Made by a program: the position numbers and the translations under genes
Assembly: GCF_000718785.1 (NCBI RefSeq)
Contig: NZ_JOCA01000023.1
Coordinates: forward strand, 186,001 to 250,000
From: Streptomyces sp. NRRL WC-3626
GTDB taxonomy: Bacteria; Actinomycetota; Actinomycetes; Streptomycetales; Streptomycetaceae
DNA: 64,000 nt
Reading direction: 5' to 3'
Shown here: in pieces, positions 53,815-63,618 of the stretch
Layout of the letters: each line of letters starts with the position of its first letter
How positions within the stretch are numbered: the first letter of the stretch is position 1
The notes under the pieces: model-generated
What the model saw: only the letters and a program-made list of their open reading frames with translations
Databases searched by the model: none
Told to the model about the DNA's origin: nothing

Positions 53815-55308
53815 ATGACGGTGACACAGGACGGCCCCGGGGCCATGGACGCGGTGGCGTACGGGCCCGGCATCGACCCGGAGCGGCTCGCCGTCTGCCT
53901 CGACGTGCTGCGGGAACTCGACGAACTCGACGTCGACCACCCCGACGCGATCCTGGTCCGCCGGGCCACCTCGCACATCTACCGCACGGTCAAGCAGCGC
54001 CGCCGCCAGGAGCGACGGGCCGCCAAGACCGCCCACGACAAGGCCGTCACCGAGGCCACCGCCACCGGCTCCGCCGAGCGCATCGACGACGAGACCGAGG
54101 GCATCCTGCCCTCCTCCCAGGTCGAGGCCGGCAAGATCGCGGGGATACTCCAGCGCCCCCGCTCCTGCTACACCTGCAAGACCCGCTACACCGAGGTCGA
54201 CTACTTCTACCACCAGCTCTGCCAGAACTGCGCCGCCGAGAACCACGCCCGGCGCGACGCCCGCGCCGACCTCACCGGCAAGCGCGCGCTGCTCACCGGC
54301 GGACGCGCCAAGATCGGCATGTACATCGCGCTGCGGCTGCTGCGCGACGGCGCCCACACCACGATCACCACCCGCTTCCCCAAGGACGCCATCCGCCGCT
54401 TCAAGGCCATGGACGACTCCGCGGAGTGGATGCACCGCCTGGAGGTCGTCGGCATCGACCTGCGCGACCCCGCCCAGGCCGTCGCGCTGGCCGACCGGGT
54501 CGCCGAGCAGGGCCCGCTCGACATCCTGATCAACAACGCCACACAGACCGTACGCCGGCTGCCGTCCGCGTACGCGGCCCTCGTGGACGGCGAGGGCGCG
54601 CCCCTGCCGGCCGGCGAGCTGCCCGCCCACCACGTCATCGGCGCCTTCAACTCCGGCGCGGTCGACGCACTGGCCGCGCTGCCCGTAGGCGTCAGCGGAC
54701 TCGAGGCACAGAAGGTGGCCGACCTCGCCCTGGTCGCGGGCAACGCCAGCGTGGTCCGGCACCGTGAGGGCACCGCCATCGACGCGGGCGGCCTGCTGCC
54801 CGACGTCGTCGACTCCAACACCTGGGTCCAGACCATCGAGCAGATCTCCCCGGTGGAGCTGCTGGAGACCCAGCTGTGCAACTACACGGCGCCGTTCATC
54901 CTGATCAGCAAGCTGCGTCCGGCGATGGCCGAGGCCGCGCGCCGGGCGACGGCAGGGCGCGCCTACGTCGTCAACGTCTCCGCGATGGAAGGGGTGTTCG
55001 ACCGCGGCTACAAGGGCGCCGGGCACCCCAACACCAACGCGGCCAAGGCGGCGATGAACATGGTGACGCGGACCAGCGCGCAGGAGATGTTCGACGCCGA
55101 CCGCATCCTGATGACCTCGGTCGACACCGGCTGGATCACCGACGAGCGGCCGCACTTCGACAAGCTGCGCCTCGCCGACGCCGGTTTCCACGCCCCGCTC
55201 GACCTGGTGGACGGCGCGGCCCGTGTCTACGACCCGATCGTGCGCGGCGAGGCGGGCGAGGACCTGTACGGCGTCTTCATGAAGGACTACGCGCCCGGAC
55301 GCTGGTGA
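53815..55308 (+). CDS. Short-chain dehydrogenase-like protein with N-terminal zinc ribbon
   Basis: A 497-residue protein. Residues 118-145 contain paired cysteines (SCYTCKTRY and LCQNCAAEN), a zinc-ribbon-like knuckle. The C-terminal SDR fold starts at GKRALLTGGRAKIGM and continues with LDILINNATQTVRRLP. The usual catalytic Tyr-x3-Lys region reads HPNTNAAKAAMN, so the Tyr is replaced by Thr. This resembles a eukaryote-shared SDR family without assigned substrate. ATG 53815 is chosen by the fold; the RBS is weak. Activity may be lost or altered. Confidence 0.85.
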   Translation: MTVTQDGPGAMDAVAYGPGIDPERLAVCLDVLRELDELDVDHPDAILVRRATSHIYRTVKQRRRQERRAAKTAHDKAVTEATATGSAERIDDETEGILPSSQVEAGKIAGILQRPRSCYTCKTRYTEVDYFYHQLCQNCAAENHARRDARADLTGKRALLTGGRAKIGMYIALRLLRDGAHTTITTRFPKDAIRRFKAMDDSAEWMHRLEVVGIDLRDPAQAVALADRVAEQGPLDILINNATQTVRRLPSAYAALVDGEGAPLPAGELPAHHVIGAFNSGAVDALAALPVGVSGLEAQKVADLALVAGNASVVRHREGTAIDAGGLLPDVVDSNTWVQTIEQISPVELLETQLCNYTAPFILISKLRPAMAEAARRATAGRAYVVNVSAMEGVFDRGYKGAGHPNTNAAKAAMNMVTRTSAQEMFDADRILMTSVDTGWITDERPHFDKLRLADAGFHAPLDLVDGAARVYDPIVRGEAGEDLYGVFMKDYAPGRW

Positions 55309-55315
55309 CCGGGGC

Positions 55316-55765
55316 TCAGTCGACCATGCCCAGCCGGGAGTTGCGTGCCGCCAGCAGCTCCAGGACGGTCCGCCAGTCCTCCAGGACACCGGCGTCGAAC
55401 CAGGCGGCGCGGGCCTCCTCGTCCGCCGCGCGCAGGGCGAGGAGGCCGTCGTCGGACGGCGCGTCGGGCCGGGGGTGGCAGCGGACCAGACCGGCCACCC
55501 GCTCGCCGAGCAGTACCCGTATCGCGTCCGCCGTGCGGTCGGCGCGCAGCGCGGGTTCGCCCGGCCACAGCAGCCGACCGACGGGCCGTACCAGGCCCGC
55601 CACCTGAAGCTCCTTGTCCGCGGGCCGTCCGCGGCGCAGCAGCGCGGCGGTGCGCAGGGCGTGGTCGTGCGCGTCGACCGGGACGCCGCCACGGCCCCGG
55701 ACGTCCCGCGTGCCCCGGCACGCGTACAGCAGGTCCATCAGCTCCTCGACGGTGCGCAGTTGCAT
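55316..55765 (-). CDS. Degenerate HD-domain-like protein
   Basis: A 149-residue protein with the layout of HD-type metal-dependent phosphohydrolases/inositol-oxygenase-like proteins: helix LRTVEELMDLLYACRG, HDHALRTAALLRRG and VAGLVRPVGRLL, where active homologues have VAALLHDIGH-like HD. The His-Asp pair is replaced by Arg-Pro, so the metal site is probably gone. ATG 55765 follows GGGAGG; the longer frame upstream lacks an RBS. It is convergent with the SDR gene, eight bases from its stop. Confidence 0.65.
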   Translation of the reverse strand: MQLRTVEELMDLLYACRGTRDVRGRGGVPVDAHDHALRTAALLRRGRPADKELQVAGLVRPVGRLLWPGEPALRADRTADAIRVLLGERVAGLVRCHPRPDAPSDDGLLALRAADEEARAAWFDAGVLEDWRTVLELLAARNSRLGMVD

Positions 55766-56236
55766 GCGCCGGTCCTCCCGGGAGACAGCCGTTGCCGTGC
55801 GGCAGCAGACCATGACGAGCTTGCGGGCCGGCCAACGGGACCTGAACGGGGCCATGACCACACGGCGCTGTCGAAAGCGTCGACGCCCATGTAGTCCGAA
55901 CGAGTGATGCGACTAGGTGGCGCGGAGGATGAGATAGGCCCATATCTACGTTGATTGCATACCGCCCGACGTGTGATTGTTACGGTCGGTTTCGGGCCCC
56001 ATCGAGCGGGGGGCCGCTCATTTGGTTACTCTGATCCGGACGGACAGCACGAAGGGTTCCATCCGCACCCACAGTCCGTCATGGGACCAGCCGGTTCACC
56101 ACGGCCTGCTCTCCCGCGAATTGCAGGCGCCACCGCGTCCGAACGGTTTTTCCCACAGACCCGAGCGGACGTCGGACGCCAGGCGCACGGCCGACGCAGT
56201 ACGTCCCGAGGGTGACCGACACATAAGGAGTGCGCG
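55766..56236. other. Long leader region before the small gene at 56237
   Basis: 471 bp with lower GC than neighbours. A TTGATT at 55951 could be a -35, but no clear -10 follows at 16-19 bp. No riboswitch or larger gene is recognised. Confidence 0.4.
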
Positions 56237-56410
56237 GTGACACCGGAGCAGACGAAAAGCGATGAGGGCCCCAAGGAACGTCCGGAGCGGGCCGGCCGCC
56301 GGCCGGGGGAACTCGGCAGCCTCGATGTGTGGGCCCGTTCGGCCCCGATCCGGCTGGCCGGCTACGAGGACGACCTCGCCGAGCCCCACATCCTGCCCAG
56401 CGTCGACTGA
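56237..56410 (+). CDS. Small RiPP-precursor-like protein (57 residues)
   Basis: GTG 56237 has AAGGAG six bases upstream and opens a 57-residue frame: a charged N-terminal half (EQTKSDEGPKERPERAGRRP) and a C-terminal half GELGSLDVWARSAPIRLAGY, EDDLAEPHILPSVD. The leader-then-conserved-tail look, without transmembrane segment or Cys, recalls precursors of ribosomal peptides of actinobacteria, though no modifying enzyme is within 1 kb. A hairpin terminator follows at 56478. It is probably real because of the strong RBS and codon bias; the function is unknown. Confidence 0.7.
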   Translation: MTPEQTKSDEGPKERPERAGRRPGELGSLDVWARSAPIRLAGYEDDLAEPHILPSVD

Positions 56411-56477
56411 TACGCGTCACTCCACCCACTCCCGGCGCGACGGCATCCCGTGAGCGCCGGGCTGCGCGAACCCCTCC

Positions 56478-56510
56478 GCCCCGCACCGACACCGTCGACC
56501 GGTGCGGGGC
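56478..56510. terminator. Bidirectional 11-bp hairpin
   Basis: GCCCCGCACCG (56478-56488) and CGGTGCGGGGC (56500-56510) form a perfect stem with an 11-base loop between the small gene and the convergent VOC gene. Confidence 0.75.
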
Positions 56511-56558
56511 CGGACGCACGGCGGGTCGTCGAGACCGGCCCGGCCGTACGCCCCGTGC

Positions 56559-56954
56559 CTACGGCCGCGCGTACGGCCGGGTGATGATCTCCATGTTGTG
56601 GCCGTCGGGGTCGTCGAAGTACGCGCCGCGGCCGCCGAACAGGTCGTTGACCCTGCCCGGCTCCCGGTGGCTCGGGTCCGCGTAATAGGTGACCCCGGCC
56701 GCCTCCAGGCGCGCGATCATGCCGTCGAACCGCTCCTCGGGCACCAGGAACGCGTAGTGCTGGGCCTGGACCGGTTCGTCCCGCTTCTCGTAGTAGTCGA
56801 GGGTCACGCCGTTGCCCAGGTCGACCGGCAGGAACGGGCCGAACGGGGCGCCGACCTCCAGCCCGAGGATCCCGGCGAGGAACTCGGCCGAGAAGCGGCG
56901 GTTGCTCGCGTAGACGGCGGTGTGGTTCAACTGGACGTGCTGTGCTGCGGACAT
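56559..56954 (-). CDS. VOC-family (glyoxalase-like) protein
   Basis: A 131-residue single VOC domain: VQLNHTAVYASNRRFSAEFLAGILGLEVG, YEKRDEPVQAQHYAFLVPEE, FDGMIARLEAAGVTYYADPSH and the C-terminal AYFDDPDGHNMEIITRPY (positions 56590-56640). The DPDGH-E pattern binds a divalent metal in dimers of this family. The ATG at 56954 is the start that begins the fold; a GGAG lies 12 bases upstream, a long spacing. The physiological substrate is unknown. Confidence 0.88.
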   Translation of the reverse strand: MSAAQHVQLNHTAVYASNRRFSAEFLAGILGLEVGAPFGPFLPVDLGNGVTLDYYEKRDEPVQAQHYAFLVPEERFDGMIARLEAAGVTYYADPSHREPGRVNDLFGGRGAYFDDPDGHNMEIITRPYARP

Positions 56955-57125
56955 GGCTGGAATCAACTCCGGTGTCTGGTTTCCACGAAGGGACACGAAC
57001 AACTCGGAGAGGAACGGCGGGGCACGCGCCCGCCCCGCGCTCAAGCGGAGGCCGGAAGCGCCTCACATGAATGGCCCACGGCCGACCCGGCAGTCACCCG
57101 GCCGACCTTAGGGGTGCCCGGCCGA

Positions 57126-57488
57126 TCATGGCAACGTGCCGGTCCCCGGCCGGGCGGGGGCGTCGTCGTCCCCGACGTGGCGGGCGGTCGACTCGTTCTC
57201 CTGCGCGAGCCGGCGCAGGGCCATCAGCGCCGGTTCCAGGAGGAAGGTCAGGAACACCGCGTGCTCGGCCTTCTCCAGGGGGTCGGTGACCCTCTCCAGG
57301 CGGTCGAGATCGTGCCGGGCCGTCCGTTCCGCGAGTTCCGCGAAGGGCAGGAGCGCCTCCCAGTCGTAATCGATGTCCAGTGAACGCAGGGTCCGCAGGG
57401 TCTGGTCGATCATCTGCCGGGCGGGGTTCCGTTCGGAGACCGACCAGCCCATCGCGTCGGCACCCCGGCCGGGCACGGCACCGGCCAC
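57126..57488 (-). CDS. Hypothetical protein (about 120 residues)
   Basis: A reverse frame with alpha-helical content: RQMIDQTLRTLRSLDIDYDW, then RHDLDRLERVTDPLEKAEHAVFL and LEPALMALRRLAQENESTARH. No known domain is recognised. It begins at GTG 57488 or ATG 57452; neither RBS is strong. It is divergent from the alpha-mannosidase by 86 bp. The consistent codon bias makes it a probable gene. Confidence 0.55.
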   Translation of the reverse strand: MAGAVPGRGADAMGWSVSERNPARQMIDQTLRTLRSLDIDYDWEALLPFAELAERTARHDLDRLERVTDPLEKAEHAVFLTFLLEPALMALRRLAQENESTARHVGDDDAPARPGTGTLP

Positions 57489-57574
57489 TGAACCGGGGCC
57501 GGGTTCGAAGGGGTTCGTGGTGGGGGAGTTGTACCCCTGGTGACCACCCGCCCCCCGACCCTGGAGCGCCCCGC

Positions 57575-60500
57575 ATGCATGACGACCGCACCCTGGTCGA
57601 AGCCCGCCTCAGGCGCGTCCTCGACGAGCGCGTCCGTCCCGCCGTGTACCCCGAGTCCGTACCGCTCGAGGTCGCGGTGTGGCACGCCCCCGGGGAGCCC
57701 GTCCCCGTCGCCGAGGGCCTCGCGGCCGAACCCGAACCCGTCCGGGTCGGCGCGCGCTGGGGCGCCCCCTGGGGCACCAGCTGGTTCCGGGTCACCGGGA
57801 CCGTCCCCGAGGAGTGGGCCGGACGGACCGTGGAGGCGATCCTCGACCTCGGCTTCGACGAGAACATGCCCGGCTTCCAGTGCGAGGGCCTGGTCTACCG
57901 GCCCGACGGCACCCCCGTGAAAGGCCTCAACCCGCGCAACCAGTGGGTCCGCGTCGGCGCGCCCGCCGAGGGCGGGGAGGAGGTGCGCCTGCACATCGAG
58001 GCCGCCTCGAATCCGGTCATCATGGACTACCGCCCGTTCCGGCCGACACGGCTCGGCGACAAGGAGACCGCGGGCAGCGCACCGCAGTACACCCTCGCCC
58101 GCATGGACCTCGCCGTCCTCGACGAGACGGTGTGGGAGCTGGTGATCGACCTCGAGGTGCTCGGCGAGCTGATGGCCGAACTCCCCGCCGACGCGCCCCG
58201 CCGCTGGGACATCCTGCGGGCGGTGGAGCGGGCGCTGGACGCCCTCGACCTCCAGGACGTGGGCGGCACGGCGGAGCAGGCCCGTTCACACCTCACCGGG
58301 GTGCTGTCCGCTCCCGCCGTTCCCTCCGCTCACCGCGTCAGCGCCGTCGGCCACGCGCACATCGACTCGGCATGGCTGTGGCCGCTGCGCGAGACCGTGC
58401 GCAAGGTCGCCCGTACGACGGCCAATATGACGGCCCTGCTGGACGACGAACCCGAGTTCGTCTTCGCCATGTCACAGGCCCAGCAATGGGCGTGGGTGAA
58501 GGAGCACCGGCCCGAGGTGTGGGCGCGGGTGAAGAAGGCGGTGGCCGACGGACGGTTCGTGCCGGCCGGCGGCATGTGGGTGGAGTCGGACACCAACATG
58601 CCCGGATCGGAGGCGATGGCCCGGCAGTTCGTGCACGGCAGACGGTTCTTCCTCGACGAGTTCGGCATCGAGAACGACGAGGCGTGGCTGCCGGACACCT
58701 TCGGCTTCGCCGCCGGACTGCCCCAGATCATCAAGGCCGCCGGCGCCAAGTACCTGCTGACGCAGAAGATCTCCTGGTCACGGACGAACAAGTTCCCCCA
58801 CCACACCTTCCGCTGGGAGGGCGTCGACGGCACCCGGATCTTCACCCACTTCCCGCCCGTCGACACCTACAACTGCTCGATGAAGGGCGCCGAGATCGCC
58901 CACGCGGTCCGCAACTTCAAGGACAAGGGGGCGGCCCGGCACTCCCTCGCGCCCACCGGCTGGGGCGACGGCGGCGGTGGCACCACCCGCGAGATGGTCG
59001 CCAAGGCGGCCCGGCTGCGGGACCTGGAGGGTTCGGCGACGGTGACCTGGGAGACGCCGTCCGCGTTCTTCGCGAAGGCCGAGGCCGACTACCCCGAACC
59101 GCCCGTCTGGGTCGGCGAGCTCTACCTCGAACTGCACCGTGCCACCCTCACCAGCCAGGCCGGCACCAAACAGGGCAACCGGCGCAGCGAACATCTACTG
59201 CGCGAGGCCGAACTGTGGGCGGCCACAGCCGCCGTACGCACCGGATTCCCCTACCCCTACGAGGAGTTGGACCGGATCTGGAAGACGGTGCTGCTGCACC
59301 AGTTCCACGACATCCTGCCCGGCTCCTCCATCGCCTGGGTGCACCGTGAGGCATGCGCCACCTACGCGCGGATCGCCGCGGAACTGACCGGCGTCATCGA
59401 CTCCGCCCAGCGCGCCCTGGCAGGCGAGGGCACGCTCCCGCTGGTCTTCAACGCCGCCCCGCACACCCGCGCGGGCGTCGCGGCGGGCGGCGCGGGACCG
59501 GCGTCCCCCGAGGGACGCACGACACTCACCGCGCGCCCCGGCGGCGGTCACGTCCTCGACAACGGCCTGCTCCGCATCGAGATCGACGCCCGGGGCCTGC
59601 TCGTCTCCGCCCTCGACATCGAGGCCGGCCGCGAGACCCTCGCCCCCGGCCGGGCCGGCAACCTGCTGCAACTCCACCCGGACCTGCCGAACATGTGGGA
59701 CGCCTGGGACGTCGACGAGTTCTACCGCAACACGGTCACCGACCTCACCGACACGGACGAGGTGACGCCCGGCCACGACGGTGCCTCGGTGCGGGTCGTG
59801 CGCTCCTTCGGCGGCTCCCGGGTCACCCAGCTGCTGACACTGCCGCCGGGGGAGCGGCGGCTCGTGGTGGACACCGAGGTCGACTGGCACGAGACGGAGA
59901 AGTTCCTCAAACTCGCCTTCCCGCTCGACCTGCACGCCGAACGGTACGCCTCCGAAACGCAGTTCGGGCACTTCTTCCGGCCCACCCACACCAACACCTC
60001 CTGGGAGGCCGCCAAGTTCGAGGCGTGCAACCACCGCTTCGTCCACCTCCAGGAACCCGACTGGGGCGTCGCCGTCGTCAACGACTCGACGTACGGCCAC
60101 GATGTGAGCCGCACGGTCCGCACCGACGGCGACGGCGGTACGACCACCACGGTCCGGGCCTCCCTGCTGCGCGCCCCGCGCTTCCCCGACCCGGAGACCG
60201 ATCAGGGCGTGCACCGCTTCCGGCACGCGCTGGTGCCGGGCGCGTCCATCGCCGACGCGGTGCGCGAGGGCTGGCGGATCAATCTGCCCGAGCGGCGGCT
60301 CACCGGGGCCGCCGAGGTCGCCCCGCTGGTGACGGCCGACCGGGACGCGGTCGTCGTCACGGCGGTCAAACTGGCCGACGACGGCAGCGGTGACGTCGTC
60401 GTCCGCTTCCACGAGGCCCACGGCGGCCGGGTCCGCGCCACCCTCACCACCGGTTTCCCCGCCACCGGCGTCGAGGTGACCGACCTGCTGGAACGCCCGC

Positions 60501-60595
60501 TCGCGGACACGGAGGCACCCCCGCTCGACGGCGACCGGATCACCGTACGGCTGCGTCCCTTCCAGCTGATGACGCTCCGGCTGAAGCGGGCCTGA
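57575..60595 (+). CDS. GH38 alpha-mannosidase
   Basis: A 1006-residue cytoplasmic-type alpha-mannosidase. The catalytic domain has GHAHIDSAWLWPLRETVRK (metal His/Asp), AWLPDTFGFAAGLPQIIKAAG with the nucleophile Asp, and KFPHHTFRWEGVDGTRIFTH. The middle three-helix bundle and C-terminal beta domains follow, with LLHQFHDILPGSSI between. No signal peptide. ATG 57575 follows TGGAGC. It should remove mannose from imported glycans. It lies next to the fuconate operon and its regulator, suggesting a shared sugar-degradation role. Confidence 0.95.
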   Translation: MHDDRTLVEARLRRVLDERVRPAVYPESVPLEVAVWHAPGEPVPVAEGLAAEPEPVRVGARWGAPWGTSWFRVTGTVPEEWAGRTVEAILDLGFDENMPGFQCEGLVYRPDGTPVKGLNPRNQWVRVGAPAEGGEEVRLHIEAASNPVIMDYRPFRPTRLGDKETAGSAPQYTLARMDLAVLDETVWELVIDLEVLGELMAELPADAPRRWDILRAVERALDALDLQDVGGTAEQARSHLTGVLSAPAVPSAHRVSAVGHAHIDSAWLWPLRETVRKVARTTANMTALLDDEPEFVFAMSQAQQWAWVKEHRPEVWARVKKAVADGRFVPAGGMWVESDTNMPGSEAMARQFVHGRRFFLDEFGIENDEAWLPDTFGFAAGLPQIIKAAGAKYLLTQKISWSRTNKFPHHTFRWEGVDGTRIFTHFPPVDTYNCSMKGAEIAHAVRNFKDKGAARHSLAPTGWGDGGGGTTREMVAKAARLRDLEGSATVTWETPSAFFAKAEADYPEPPVWVGELYLELHRATLTSQAGTKQGNRRSEHLLREAELWAATAAVRTGFPYPYEELDRIWKTVLLHQFHDILPGSSIAWVHREACATYARIAAELTGVIDSAQRALAGEGTLPLVFNAAPHTRAGVAAGGAGPASPEGRTTLTARPGGGHVLDNGLLRIEIDARGLLVSALDIEAGRETLAPGRAGNLLQLHPDLPNMWDAWDVDEFYRNTVTDLTDTDEVTPGHDGASVRVVRSFGGSRVTQLLTLPPGERRLVVDTEVDWHETEKFLKLAFPLDLHAERYASETQFGHFFRPTHTNTSWEAAKFEACNHRFVHLQEPDWGVAVVNDSTYGHDVSRTVRTDGDGGTTTTVRASLLRAPRFPDPETDQGVHRFRHALVPGASIADAVREGWRINLPERRLTGAAEVAPLVTADRDAVVVTAVKLADDGSGDVVVRFHEAHGGRVRATLTTGFPATGVEVTDLLERPLADTEAPPLDGDRITVRLRPFQLMTLRLKRA

Positions 60596-60648
60596 CCGCT
60601 CGGCCCCTGGTCCTGTCGCCGCGCGGCAGGCGGGAAGTCGACGACCCT

Positions 60649-61347
60649 CTAGAGCTGCGCGCGCAGCCACTCCTCCACCGCGCCCACATGCGCGGCCGCC
60701 GCCGCCCGCGCTGCCTCCGGGTCGCGGGCGGCCAGGGCGCGGTGGATCGCGGCGTGCTCGCGCCGGGTGCGGGCGAACGCGCCCTCCTCCTGGTAGCCGC
60801 GCCAGACCCGGGCGCGGAAGGTGCGCGAGGACAGGCCCTCCAGGATCGCGGCCATCGTCTCGTTGCCGGCGGCCGCCGCGATCTCGCGGTGGAAGGCCAG
60901 ATCATGGGCGAGGATGTGCTCCGGGTCGTCGCCGGCGTTCATCGCCGCGAGATGCCGCTCGACCTCGGCCAGCCGCTCCGGGGTGATCCGGGCCGCGGCC
61001 AGCGCGGTCGCCGTCGACTCCAGGACGCGGCGCACCTCGAGGAGTTCGACCAGGCTCCGTCCCCGGGACAGATCGGCCACCACCCCGAACGTCTCCAGCA
61101 GGTCCCCGGCCTCCAGCCGGGTCACATAGATGCCCGAACCGTGCCGGGCCTCCACCACGCCCAGCACCGTGAGCGCGCGGATGGCCTCCCGCATCGAACT
61201 GCGGGAGATGCCCAGCCGGGCGGCGAGATCCCGTTCGGTGGGCAGCCGCTCGCCGGGCTCCAGCTCGCCCTCCCGGATCATCGCCGTGATCCGCTCGATG
61301 GCGCGCTGTGTCACCGTGCCCTTCTGCGGGGCCGCAGTCTCCTCCAC
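60649..61347 (-). CDS. GntR-family (FadR-type) regulator
   Basis: A 232-residue regulator with an N-terminal winged helix ([56 protein letters not shown]) and a C-terminal all-helical FCD ligand-binding domain ([20 protein letters not shown] with metal-type His, EHAAIHRAL). GTG 61347 has GGAGG six bases upstream. It is divergent from the fuconate dehydratase operon with the operator at 61392 between them, so it probably represses that operon and itself until a sugar acid binds. Confidence 0.93.
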   Translation of the reverse strand: MEETAAPQKGTVTQRAIERITAMIREGELEPGERLPTERDLAARLGISRSSMREAIRALTVLGVVEARHGSGIYVTRLEAGDLLETFGVVADLSRGRSLVELLEVRRVLESTATALAAARITPERLAEVERHLAAMNAGDDPEHILAHDLAFHREIAAAAGNETMAAILEGLSSRTFRARVWRGYQEEGAFARTRREHAAIHRALAARDPEAARAAAAAHVGAVEEWLRAQL

Positions 61348-61391
61348 GCCACTCCTCCACTCGCCAGGTCCGCCGCAGTCTAGCCACGGGA

Positions 61392-61404
61392 GTGGTCCGA
61401 CCAC
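61392..61404. promoter_or_regulatory. FadR-type operator in the fuconate operon promoter
   Basis: GTGGTCCGACCAC matches the FadR-subfamily pattern TNGTNNNACNA as a perfect inverted repeat. A second, imperfect copy TGGTCTGATAA lies at 61457-61467. Both are between the GntR gene and the dehydratase gene. Confidence 0.75.
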
Positions 61405-61519
61405 TACGGACCAAAAGTCACTCCATGTGCGCCCGGGGACTGTTCCGCCGCCCAAGTGGTCTGATAAGTATCCGAGGACTGCCGCCGTACCGTGTCCGCC
61501 GCCCACCGAAAGGCCCTCC

Positions 61520-62866
61520 GTGCCCCCGCAGCCCGCCCGCATCACCGCCGTCGACACCTACGACGTCCGCTTCCCCACCTCGCGCGAACTCGACGGCTCC
61601 GACGCGATGAACCCCGACCCCGACTACTCGGCGGCCTATGTCGTCCTGCGCACCGACGCCGCCGACGGACACGAGGGGCACGGGTTCGCGTTCACCATCG
61701 GGCGGGGCAACGACGTGCAGGTCGCCGCGATCCGGGCGCTGCGCGGCCATCTCCTCGGCCGGTCCGCCGACGAGCTCTGCGCCGACCCCTCCCTCCTGAA
61801 CCGCGACCTGATCGGCGACAGCCAGCTGCGCTGGCTCGGACCCGAGAAGGGCGTGATGCACATGGCCGTCGGAGCCGTCGTCAACGCACTGTGGGACCTG
61901 GCCGCCAAACGGGCCGGCAAGCCGCTGTGGCGGCTGCTCACCGAGGCCGACCCGGACTGGCTGGTCCGCCAGATCGACTTCCGCTACCTCACCGACGCCC
62001 TCACCCCCGAGGAGGCCCTGACCCTCCTGCGGCGCGGCCGGGAGGGCGCCGGGGAACGCACCGCCCTGCTCCTGGCACGCGGCTACCCCGCCTACACCAC
62101 CTCGCCCGGCTGGCTCGGCTACGACGACGGGAAACTCACCCGGCTCGCCGCACAAGCGGTCGCCGACGGCTTCCGCCAGATCAAACTGAAGGTCGGCGCC
62201 GACCTCGACGACGACCTGCGGCGCTGCCGCGTCGCCCGCGCGGCCGTCGGACCGGACGTACGCATCGCCGTCGACGCCAACCAGCGCTGGGACGTGGACG
62301 AGGCGATCCGCTGGACCAAGGCCCTCGCCGGCTTCGACCCGTACTGGATCGAGGAACCCACCAGCCCCGACGACATCCTCGGCCACGCCGCCGTCCGCCG
62401 GGCCGTCGCCCCGGTCAAGGTGGCCACCGGCGAACACGGGCAGAACAGGGTCGTCTTCAAGCAGCTCCTCCAGGCCGGCGCCCTCGACATCGTCCAGATC
62501 GACGCCGCCCGGGTCGGCGGCGTCCCCGAGAACCTGGCGGTGCTGCTGCTCGCCGCCAAGTACGGTGTCCCCGTCTGCCCGCACGCCGGCGGGGTCGGCC
62601 TGTGCGAACTCGTCCAGCACCTGTCGATGTTCGACTACGTGGCGCTGACCGGCACCACCGAGGACCGCGTCATCGAGTACGTCGACCATCTGCACGACCA
62701 CTTCACCGACCCGGTGGTGATCCGCGACGGCCACTACACGGCACCGCTCGCACCGGGTTTCTCCGCCGCCCTGCGGCCGGAGTCCCTGGCGCGCTACACC
62801 TATCCCGACGGCGGCTTCTGGGCCGCCGACCCGATGACCCAGAAGGACAAGGAGCAGACCGCATGA
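61520..62866 (+). CDS. L-fuconate dehydratase-like enolase-superfamily enzyme
   Basis: A 448-residue enzyme of the enolase superfamily. The N-terminal text [29 protein letters not shown] and [10 protein letters not shown] is typical of L-fuconate dehydratase. The general base region is [12 protein letters not shown] (Lys-x-Lys), metal ligands lie in VDANQRWD and [10 protein letters not shown], and [10 protein letters not shown] follows. It removes water from L-fuconate to give 2-keto-3-deoxy-L-fuconate. GTG 61520 follows GAAAGG. It is coupled by ATGA to the SDR gene. Confidence 0.9.
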   Translation: MPPQPARITAVDTYDVRFPTSRELDGSDAMNPDPDYSAAYVVLRTDAADGHEGHGFAFTIGRGNDVQVAAIRALRGHLLGRSADELCADPSLLNRDLIGDSQLRWLGPEKGVMHMAVGAVVNALWDLAAKRAGKPLWRLLTEADPDWLVRQIDFRYLTDALTPEEALTLLRRGREGAGERTALLLARGYPAYTTSPGWLGYDDGKLTRLAAQAVADGFRQIKLKVGADLDDDLRRCRVARAAVGPDVRIAVDANQRWDVDEAIRWTKALAGFDPYWIEEPTSPDDILGHAAVRRAVAPVKVATGEHGQNRVVFKQLLQAGALDIVQIDAARVGGVPENLAVLLLAAKYGVPVCPHAGGVGLCELVQHLSMFDYVALTGTTEDRVIEYVDHLHDHFTDPVVIRDGHYTAPLAPGFSAALRPESLARYTYPDGGFWAADPMTQKDKEQTA

Positions 62867-63618
62867 GCGACTTCGAGGGCCTGACGGCCCTGGTGACCGG
62901 CGGCGCCTCCGGCATCGGCCGGGCCACCGCGGACCTCCTCGCGGACCGTGGCGCCACGGTGGCCGTCCTCGACCTCGACCCGTCGACGGTCGACAAGCCG
63001 CTCACCGGACACCGCGCCGACGTCACCGACGACGCCTCCGTGCGCGCGGCGGTGACCGCGGCCGTCCACGACCTGGGCGGCCTCGACATCCTGGTCAACA
63101 ACGCCGGCATCGGCGCCCGGGGCACCGTGGAGACCAACTCCGACGAGGAATGGCACCACGTCTTCGACGTCAACGTCCTCGGCATGGTCCGCACCGCCCG
63201 CGCCTGCCTGCCCCATCTGCGGGCCTCCGCGCACGCCGCGATCGTCAACACCTGCTCGATCGCCGCCACCGCCGGCCTGCCGCAGCGTGCCCTCTACAGC
63301 GCCACCAAGGGCGCCGTGTACTCCCTCACCCTCGCCATGGCCGCCGACCACGTCCGCGAGGGCATCCGCGTCAACTGCGTCAACCCCGGCACCGTCGACA
63401 CCCCCTGGATCGGCCGACTGCTGGCCGCCGCCGACGACCCGGCCGCCGAACGCGCCGCGCTGGAGGCCCGCCAGCCCGTGGGCCGCCTGGTCTCGGCCGC
63501 CGAGGTCGCGGCCGCGATAGCCCACTTGGCGAGTCCGCTGTCCGGCGCCACCACCGGCACCGCCCTCGCCGTCGACGGCGGCATGCAGGGGCTGCGACCG
63601 CGCCCCGCGAACCGGTGA
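62863..63618 (+). CDS. SDR, probable 2-keto-3-deoxy-L-fuconate dehydrogenase
   Basis: A 251-residue classical short-chain dehydrogenase: [20 protein letters not shown] cofactor motif, [11 protein letters not shown], Ser in [11 protein letters not shown], Tyr-x3-Lys in LYSATKGAV and [12 protein letters not shown]. It is coupled to the dehydratase upstream (ATGA) and to the aldo/keto reductase downstream (GTGA). The operon order makes the oxidation of 2-keto-3-deoxy-L-fuconate its likely step. Other polyol or keto-acid substrates are possible. Confidence 0.88.
   Translation: MSDFEGLTALVTGGASGIGRATADLLADRGATVAVLDLDPSTVDKPLTGHRADVTDDASVRAAVTAAVHDLGGLDILVNNAGIGARGTVETNSDEEWHHVFDVNVLGMVRTARACLPHLRASAHAAIVNTCSIAATAGLPQRALYSATKGAVYSLTLAMAADHVREGIRVNCVNPGTVDTPWIGRLLAAADDPAAERAALEARQPVGRLVSAAEVAAAIAHLASPLSGATTGTALAVDGGMQGLRPRPANR

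Noticed and set aside
57494..57520. GGTTCGAAGGGG resembling a tRNA T-arm
   Set aside because: No acceptor or anticodon stem can be formed around it; chance match.
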